DNA of 64,000 bases, taken from positions 1 to 64,000 of the forward strand of contig JAHLTZ010000028.1 of NCBI GenBank assembly GCA_025786725.1, read 5' to 3'. The position numbers and the translations under genes are program-made. This stretch comes from Syncephalis fuscata. Lineage: Eukaryota > Zoopagomycota > Zoopagomycetes > Zoopagales > Piptocephalidaceae. Below, piece after piece: positions 57,642 through 64,000 of the stretch (the stretch's first letter is position 1; every line of letters begins with the position of its first letter). The notes below the pieces were generated by a model that had not been told where the DNA came from, did not search any database, and saw only the letters and a list, made by a program, of their open reading frames with translations.

Positions 57642-57783
57642 ATAAGTACTGTTTGTATCATGATGCATCACAGCGTTTTGAGCATTGAAACATTCCAACA
57701 AGTCATTTCGTCATCAGTCTTCTGCTGTAAACTAGATTGCATCGGCTAAGCTACACGCAATGCAATATGCAGATACTAGACCA
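57642..57783. other. Conserved 142-bp block upstream of gene 2
   Basis: Counterpart of 51142-51283. It lies about 0.8 kb from the start codon here, compared with 1.8 kb in gene 1, where the 235-bp repeats were amplified in between. Confidence 0.6.
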
Positions 57784-58099
57784 TACGCAATAGAAAGTAC
57801 TAATCAAATACCAGCAGTTTCGAGTGCATAGTGGCAATAGATTGCATACCAATTGGTAATCATCCAAGGCCTAAGTGCTGCTCACATTTGTGAAACCACT
57901 TCCCTCAAGCAAGATGAAATATAGAAGAACAAGCCAAAGCAGAAACCAATAGAAAAACAATTAGCAGCTCAAAAGCTTACTGGCTTAGCTTATAGCAAAC
58001 TATTATCGGCATAGCATGTTAGACTGCGTTTATCAACAATCTAACTATTGATGATGCAACTAGAATATTAACGTTAAACCGAGATAACGCACAAAAAAC

Positions 58100-58741
58100 A
58101 GATAGTTGTATATAGCATTTAATAAAGCTACAGGGAATATCTGTGTAATAGCGCAGTTATTTGTATAAAATTAAACTGATATTCATTAGCAATTAAATGA
58201 TACTTTATTATCGTTATAATTATAATACTAGCTATTTGTACGAACAAATATTTGCAAACACATTGCAAAATATAAAACATATGCTTGCACAGTCATAAGT
58301 CCATTCAATTATTACAAAGCTTGTCAATTGTTTGTCTAAACAAGATAATAACAATCATAGTACACAACTATTTACTATTAAAGTTAGTGGTCATCTTCAG
58401 TCTATCTTAAATATTGATTTAAACAAGCAAATTATCAACTTATTTTCCATATTATGTTAACGTTATTTTTTATCTATTATAATAATGGTGTATTATTTTT
58501 ATTTACATTTTGATTATATAGAACGATCCAGTAATTAACTGGCACAGGTTATGATTTCAAATAAAGCTCATTACAATAAAATAAGTACTAATAAAAATGC
58601 TATTTAATGTTTATTATACCAAAAATCATATAGCACTTTTATAATTAAAAACTATAAACAAAATATAGATACACCACAGTAGGATAGCCGATAATACTGG
58701 CCATTACACGGTATAATAGTCAGTAGTATATGGCATAGCAG

Positions 58742-58802
<61 letters not shown>

Positions 58803-58867
58803 TCTATGCTTGCAATATAATACATTCATAATTCAATAAACAAAGTTTCTTTTATTCATCATTTTTA
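58100..58867. repeat. Intergenic region with (CTAA)n microsatellite
   Basis: AT-rich spacer. A perfect tetranucleotide tract (AACT)n runs from 58743 to 58801, about 15 units. No gene is seen. Confidence 0.8.
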
Positions 58868-60822
58868 CTATTGCCAATTAGGCGTATCATAGGCAGAATA
58901 AACAATGGCCGAGTATGCACGTAACGTTTCTGTATTTGCTATCAACTATGAAATTAAATTCGTTAGCACCAAATAAGCAAAACCGATAGGCTACTTACAT
59001 CAAGGTATGGGTTGGGAACACCATTAAGTATTTCATGTACTTGATGGCTAATATCCGGCAGTAGTTTAGCCAGTGGTACTTGTTTTATCATAGCTTCCTC
59101 TTCGGTCGGTGTTAGTTCATGAATACCCGAGCTGGCCATTTTCAAAGCAGGTAATGGGTCGGGGAAATTCGATACCTGTAGTCGATTAAGTAGCATACCA
59201 AACGACTCATTAAGACAATGTGCCAATACAGTAGTAAAATCAGGACTATATTAACATCATTATTATCATTAAATCATAGTAACTATTAGACTAATGTTTA
59301 CATATCGTGTATACCCATCACTAACCTATCAATAAAGTCGCGAGTCTCGTCCAATAAACGACGTAAACCAGATGAAATTGGATTAACCGCCGTTGCAGCA
59401 TCTTCAATGATACCCGATTCCTGTAATACACAAAGCGTATCTTCCTCGTCATCAGGTAATAACATGGATCGAACGCTAATGTTATTATCAACTATAAGCA
59501 AAACTCGTAATAATGTAAATACAAATAACAAACATACCTATCAAAGAATGGCAATGGATGCTCAGAAGATATCGATGCAGCATCTTCAATTCGATCCCGT
59601 ATTTGATTAATCATTTTACTCAAATCCTTATAAGAGCAAGCCTGTCTGAGACCCACACTAGCAGTAAATAAACAAAAATAAATACAGCCATTAAGTATTT
59701 ATAAGTTAAGACTTACTCTCCAATGACGGCCGTAGTAGCCTCGCGTATTCTTTGTACACATGTATACCATCCTACATGCAATAGCCACCAGCTAAAACTA
59801 AGATAGTCACGCTCAGTATCGGTAGAAAGATTAGCATCGCTGTATTGCAGACGCATCTTAACCGATCCTTCAGCCTCTCGGCTCTCCTCAACTCCCGACT
59901 CGGCCACCGATGCCACGTAGATGTGTCGTCCCACAAGATTCAATTGCAGATGGGTCAACAATGTCAGCAAGGTAATTAGATATGTGGCAGTAATAGTACG
60001 AGTAAAAGCTTTAAATATATTAACTTAATATGATTGATGGCTCATAATAAACACTTACAGCGTATTTTTAATTCTTGCCATAACTCTGCTTTGGTAAGAC
60101 GATCTACAATTGTTTGTTTGTTTGTTTGTTTAATTAAATATTAACACTCCTATTAGCCTCCTACCTAATGGATGCTCCTCTATTGGTGGATCAATGGTAT
60201 TTTCTTCAATAAAACTAGCCGAAGCCATCTCATGACCATTATCACTGGCTGTGCTGCTGTTTGTTGCACTATGACCACCATCGCTTACTGTCGCTTCCCC
60301 GCCTTCTTTTCTCACCTTCTCGTCTGAAGCCTCACCCTCTTGACGTTCAGTCTTATCAACTTTTACAAAGCCACTTCCTGAAGCTGTTGATGCCGACATG
60401 GAGTGCGAGACATTTTGTCGATTGTTACGTAAACGCATAGTAATACCATCGACGTCAACTTCTGTATCCAGTTGCTCAATCAGCGCTGGTAAAAGTGCCA
60501 TTACTGTAAATAAACAATCATTTTGATTTTGTTCAAAGCGACGCTTTAAACTAATAGAATAGCCAGTATATAATATTGTTTCATTAGTAACCAAAGCAGA
60601 GTAGACTACTCTGTCAACCTACTCTGTTCGACGAGCCATTTCCTCAGACGAACTACGTTGAAAGTTCGCCAATTTATTACGTATAAACCTAGTCGTTCCA
60701 TAAATACCGCCTACCACACCAGCCGTGATCAGTAGGCCACGCTGGTGGCGTTTCGTGAAATCCCATATAGGTTGAAGCATCGCGAACCGAATAAAAGGAA
60801 AATAATCCTGGAGTGTGGCCAT
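58868..60822 (-). CDS. PEX3: Peroxin-3
   Basis: Peroxisomal membrane protein that docks PEX19 and is needed for peroxisome membrane assembly. The N-terminus contains MLQPIWDFTKRHQRGLLITA followed by the membrane segment GVVGGIYGTTRFIRNKL, matching PEX3. Later exons hold the family block DCLFTVMALLPALIEQLDTE, then LTKAELWQELK, YLITLLTLLTHLQLNLVGR, YLSFSWWLLHVGWYTCVQRI, and the helical C-terminal half ending in ETLRAYSAIVYSAYDTPNWQ. Multiple short introns; the last join (PYLD|LIANTE) is in phase, stop at 58868-58870. An acidic Ser-rich insert lies in exon 2 (about 60220-60420). The start at 60822 adds about 14 residues before the usual MLQ start. Confidence 0.88.
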
Positions 60823-60934
60823 AGTCTACAAACTACGGCAACGTAAACCCGGTCTAATCACGTGACAATACTCGTATACTAATATGCGTCTATAACCATA
60901 TAACGATAAATGATTTATTATTATAATATGTTAT

Positions 60935-61531
60935 TTATTTTCTTGGTTTTCGCTTCTTCTTGCTGCGTAGACGTTTATCAGGCTTTGTAATAAGATAAGG
61001 ATTGACGCCTTGTCTAATTCATGGTTGATTTGTGTTATTACCAGTAGCTGCTATTATCAACGCGTCTATTATATTTACCTATACTTTTCAGTCCAATTAA
61101 GAATCCAGCGTCGCTGTTGTGGTGTAAATCCAAGTTCATGTCGCATTTCATTGGATGTTACAGTAAATAGATGTTGCCAATCCTATAATGTAAAGTTAGT
61201 TTAAACAAACGATACATCATAGCTTTGGTGAATAGAACCCGTAATATAATAACATAGTGACAGATATATATTTGTGTGTATTTAATATACAAGTTATTTA
61301 CCTTGATCTTCTCGCCTAGAGATTCACAGCCACGTCCAATGGCCGTTAGAAATGTTTTATGATCGGCAATTTTATCTACAAAACGCCTGTCAATAATCGA
61401 TCCAATGATCTTGTAGAATATTTACCGCGGGGCGCTGGAATTGGACGTGCCAGTTTGGTCGTGGATAAGGCACGCGTAAATACTGGGCGTGCCAGCTGCC
61501 GTGATAGCGACGAGATGGCCGTCCGAAACAT
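60935..61531 (-). CDS. FYV4: Mitochondrial small-subunit ribosomal protein mS41
   Basis: Component of the mitochondrial 37S ribosome. Four exons with consistent phases. Exon 1 (61531 down) gives an Arg/Ser-rich presequence, MFRTAISSLSRQLARPVFTR, for import. The IGD-type domain reads KTFLTAIGRGCESLGEKIKD, then WQHLFTVTSNEMRHELGFTP and QQRRWILNWTEKYRQGVNPY, matching FYV4/mS41. The C-terminus is very basic (RLRSKKKRKPRK), stop at 60935-60937. It is divergent from BET4, with a 146-bp spacer. Confidence 0.85.
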
Positions 61532-61677
61532 AACAACGTGTCGTTGTAGATAGTCGTATATATAAAGAAATGAATAAAAAAGAGAATGAATTTAATTAAT
61601 GATCATAATAATGAAATAAAAATAGCCACTGCATCAATGTAGTAGCGTCATCATAACACTTTAGTATATTTGTCATC

Positions 61678-63049
61678 ATGGTAATATAATGACGGTAACC
61701 AAATAGTAATTACTCACTAGCATACACTAATAGGAACACAGAGGAGCCAAGGTTAAAGAAACCTCGACCGAGGAACAAAAGCAGAAGCGAAAGGAACGGG
61801 AATTGGCCCGTATAGCCGAGTACTGTCAGCTGAAAGACAAAGCTTTTGAACAAGCAAGTTGTTTTGCACAATAGTCTCCTACTATACTTACTATCTACTA
61901 GAAACGGCTTAATGTATTTGACGAAGAAGCTCTTCGTATGACAACACGTCTACTACACTGGCATCCAGACTTTTATACAATATGGAACTATCGTCGTCAA
62001 ATATTGATGGAACAATTTAAAGCAAGGTAATGTATTGTTATTGTCATTAGTGTGATATGGATTGAGACTAATCTATTATTATGCTCATTAGTGATGAAGG
62101 TAAACAGTCAGCTTGTGAGGCAGAATTGCGGTTAGTAGAAGATTTGGTGCGTAAACAGCCTAAATCCTACTGGATCTGGAATCATCGACGATGGGTGCTT
62201 GAAACGATACCTTGCGCCAATTGGCAACGCGAACTAGGACTAACCAGTCTTATGCTTGATCTGGACCAACGTAACTGTAAGATACTAAGATAGGGAGCTA
62301 TATCTATGTATATATGTATTGATAGAATATACTATGATTGGATAGTTCATGGATGGCAGTATCGCTATGCGGTGATTCGGCAATTACGCGATGAGAATCC
62401 AGGGCAAGACCAGCAACTTATTAAAGAAGAGCTGGCATATACAAAACAGAAAATCAGCCAAAGTTTTTCAAATGGTTCGGCATGGCATTATCGCGGTAAA
62501 TTACTACCCTTAGTGCTACAAGCAACTGAGGATACATTTCGACAAATGGAACTTATTAAAGAAGGCAAGTATAAGTGGTTATATTTTAATACACTAATAT
62601 ATTGTTTACTTAGAGTTTGATATGGTTCAATCGGCATTCTACACTGATCCTGATGATCAAAGTGCTTGGATTTATTATCGCTCATGGATCCAGTATTTGA
62701 ATGATCATCCAGATTTACCAGGATTACACGGTATTGAATTACTACGACGAGAAGCCGAGGTTATTCGTGAATTACTCTCGATTGAGCCTGAGGCCAAGTG
62801 TAAGTGGGTCATACAAGTTTATTACTTGTTTTAACCATCCTATGGACAACTATGGTTTATCGATTATTAGGGCCTCTATTAACGTTGCAACATTTAATGC
62901 AACAGTTACAGAAATGTAAGGCCACTACAGGCCAGGATAGCCAAGAATTGGAACAATTGTCAAGCACGTTAATTCAAGTCGATCCAATGCGTGCTAATCG
63001 CTATAAACATTTGGGACAGACTACTGTCGCTGCCCAAATGAATGAATAA
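61678..63049 (+). CDS. BET4: Rab geranylgeranyltransferase alpha subunit
   Basis: Alpha subunit of type II protein prenyltransferase, which prenylates Rab GTPases together with the beta subunit and REP. Prenyltransferase-alpha repeats are visible: HWHPDFYTIWNYRRQILMEQ, KQPKSYWIWNHRRWVLETI, YYDWIVHGWQYRYAVIRQL, SNGSAWHYRGKLLPLVL and DDQSAWIYYRSWIQYL. Exon 1 appears to hold only ATG (61678-61680), spliced to EHRGAKVKETSTEEQ at 61734; this resembles the family start MHGR-KVKTS. Two introns use GC donors (61854 and about 62564), required by the frame. The join after LDLDQRN (62278) to YYDWIVHGW could not be solved with a canonical acceptor, so a small error or an unusual site exists there. Confidence 0.85.
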
Positions 63050-63229
63050 AACTAAATGGTCATTTATTGTCAGTAGCTAGTCTTGATGTTTAATATATGA
63101 TACTGCGACTATTTAATATAATACAGCCTTTAATTCCAATAGCACATTATAATAAGATACTTAAAATACTTATAAAGTATTTATTTATTCTACTATTCTA
63201 CTATATAACAAGTGTAGTAGTAAGCAAAT

Positions 63230-64000
63230 TTAATCTGATGAACTACGAATAAATTTCAAAATAGCATCGTTGTATTCATCTGGCTTCTCCACGTGAATGC
63301 AATGGCCGCAGCCTCTAAACACCTTTAGCGGTGCCTGTAAGATTTCGGCAAGATATTCAGAATTGGTCGGTAAAATTAAATAGTTTATATTTCCAGTGCA
63401 AACAAGCACTTTTAGATTGCTATCTCGAATCTTGATTAGTTTCTTTTAGGTCATGTAGGGAATGCCAACAGCCTTGAACTGTGCTTGATAGCCTTTGTTT
63501 ATCCTAGCATAGTCATTGAGATCAGTTAAAAGCACCATCTGAATAAATATCATATATTGGATGTTAATGTTACAGTTAACAAACTGTATTGTATATTAAG
63601 CACCTCTAGTAAAAACTCTCAATTGGTTTTGGTGGGATCCATTCTTGATGAAGAATCTAACCATTGCTAAATACAATTATTATTAGTTAAATAATTTTGC
63701 ATTAAAGCACAGCAGCTTACGGTAGAGTAAACGTAATCTTGATTTTGCTTGAAACGTGTTACTGGATCTTGATGTCATGCATATTCTAAGCGTTTATTTG
63801 TATCTGAGTTCTAGATACGCTAAATTAACATAATTTATACAAAGCAGTAAATTGCCAATAGCTTATGGCTTTAATATACCTCTAAATTTTCAATAGTACG
63901 AAATATGCTTGTCAGGCACACGGACTCGAAGTATTGTGGATACTCGCTGGCCAATGCCTGTGAAATAAGTCCACCCATACTGGCTCCAATAAGATGTATG
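63230..64000 (-). pseudogene. Alpha/beta-hydrolase, apparently inactivated (3 in-frame stops)
   Basis: The frame retains the nucleophile elbow HLIGASMGGLISQALASEYP, the block RIRDSNLKVLVC...NSEYLAEIL and the catalytic-His region GCGHCIHVEKPDEYNDAILK, stop at 63230-63232. Between them are in-frame TGA after LEYA (about 63774), TGA after DPTKTN (about 63623) and TAA after GIPYMT (about 63446), at places where Trp, Trp and Glu would fit. Intron boundaries still look normal. The 5' part lies beyond the window. It could be a recent pseudogene; sequence error cannot be excluded but three events are unlikely. Confidence 0.7.

Larger units (their letters stand above)
52735..58100 (-). repeat. Tandem segmental duplication, unit B
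   Basis: Second copy of the unit described at 45700-51600, in the same orientation. The array is longer (38 versus 33 microexons) and only a single copy of the 235-bp upstream repeat is present. Limits are approximate. Confidence 0.85.

Noticed and set aside
58743-58801. Telomere-like repeat
   Set aside because: (CTAA)n is a tetranucleotide microsatellite lying inside gene space upstream of PEX3-side genes, not a known fungal telomere unit.
63440-63780. TGA recoded as tryptophan
   Set aside because: Other genes in the window terminate at TGA, and a TAA also interrupts the same frame.

Overview
The window is nuclear DNA of a fungus, most likely an early-diverging (non-Dikarya) lineage. It is AT-rich and its genes are dense and intron-rich, with GTAAGT-type donors and introns of about 45-100 nt. 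A Yap/Pap1-type bZIP factor, GPI-anchored secreted proteins, a CKAP2-family protein, PEX3, mS41 and a Rab geranylgeranyltransferase subunit all fit a fungus. Nothing bacterial or organellar is present. No database search was possible, so family names rest on recognised motifs and exon models were checked by reading frame only.

Layout. 1-8 kb: bZIP factor, a small palindrome, a CKAP2-family gene, a TXNDC17-like thioredoxin and a two-domain truncated haemoglobin. 8-22 kb is repeat-rich. It holds an inverted copy of a FYRN/FYRC gene fragment, a second haemoglobin gene, two near-identical 1-kb elements in head-to-head inversion, a 5'-truncated haemoglobin copy, a GPI-anchored protein, and then the parental FYR-domain gene. 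22-45 kb is ordinary gene space: FAS1-domain protein, RSAD1/HemW, FCP1-like phosphatase, four-finger CCCH protein, small secreted proteins, a cytochrome-b5-reductase-like enzyme, and phytochelatin synthase. 58.8-64 kb: PEX3, mS41, BET4/RABGGTA, and an alpha/beta-hydrolase with several stop codons.

The main discovery is at 45.7-58.1 kb. What looks like a pair of ~3-kb tandem minisatellite arrays reads on the minus strand as two paralogous genes. Each starts with a signal-peptide exon (96-97 or 93-94 nt). It continues through 33 (gene 1) or 38 (gene 2) successive microexons. All of these are 3 nt long except one 6-nt exon in each gene, and each is bounded by an acceptor AG and a GTAAGT-like donor, about 80 nt apart. 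Each gene ends at a TAA just inside a terminal exon that is almost identical in the two copies. In the phase fixed by exon 1 both chains are open from end to end and give short, secreted, cysteine-rich peptides (67 and 71 aa). The signal peptides are similar and the mature parts are not. Mature residues are therefore encoded essentially one codon per exon. The same genome fragment shows other microexons (12, 12 and 11 nt in RSAD1; an ATG-only first exon in BET4), repeated GC-AG introns, and a candidate U12-type AT-AC intron, so its splicing is unusual in general.

The genes form no operons. The housekeeping genes are independent, and several pairs are convergent or divergent with short shared spacers. 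The repeat-rich parts carry a TIR element family, a tRNA-derived SINE family (one copy in each microexon gene), and a 235-bp tandem repeat with a two-unit higher-order pattern.
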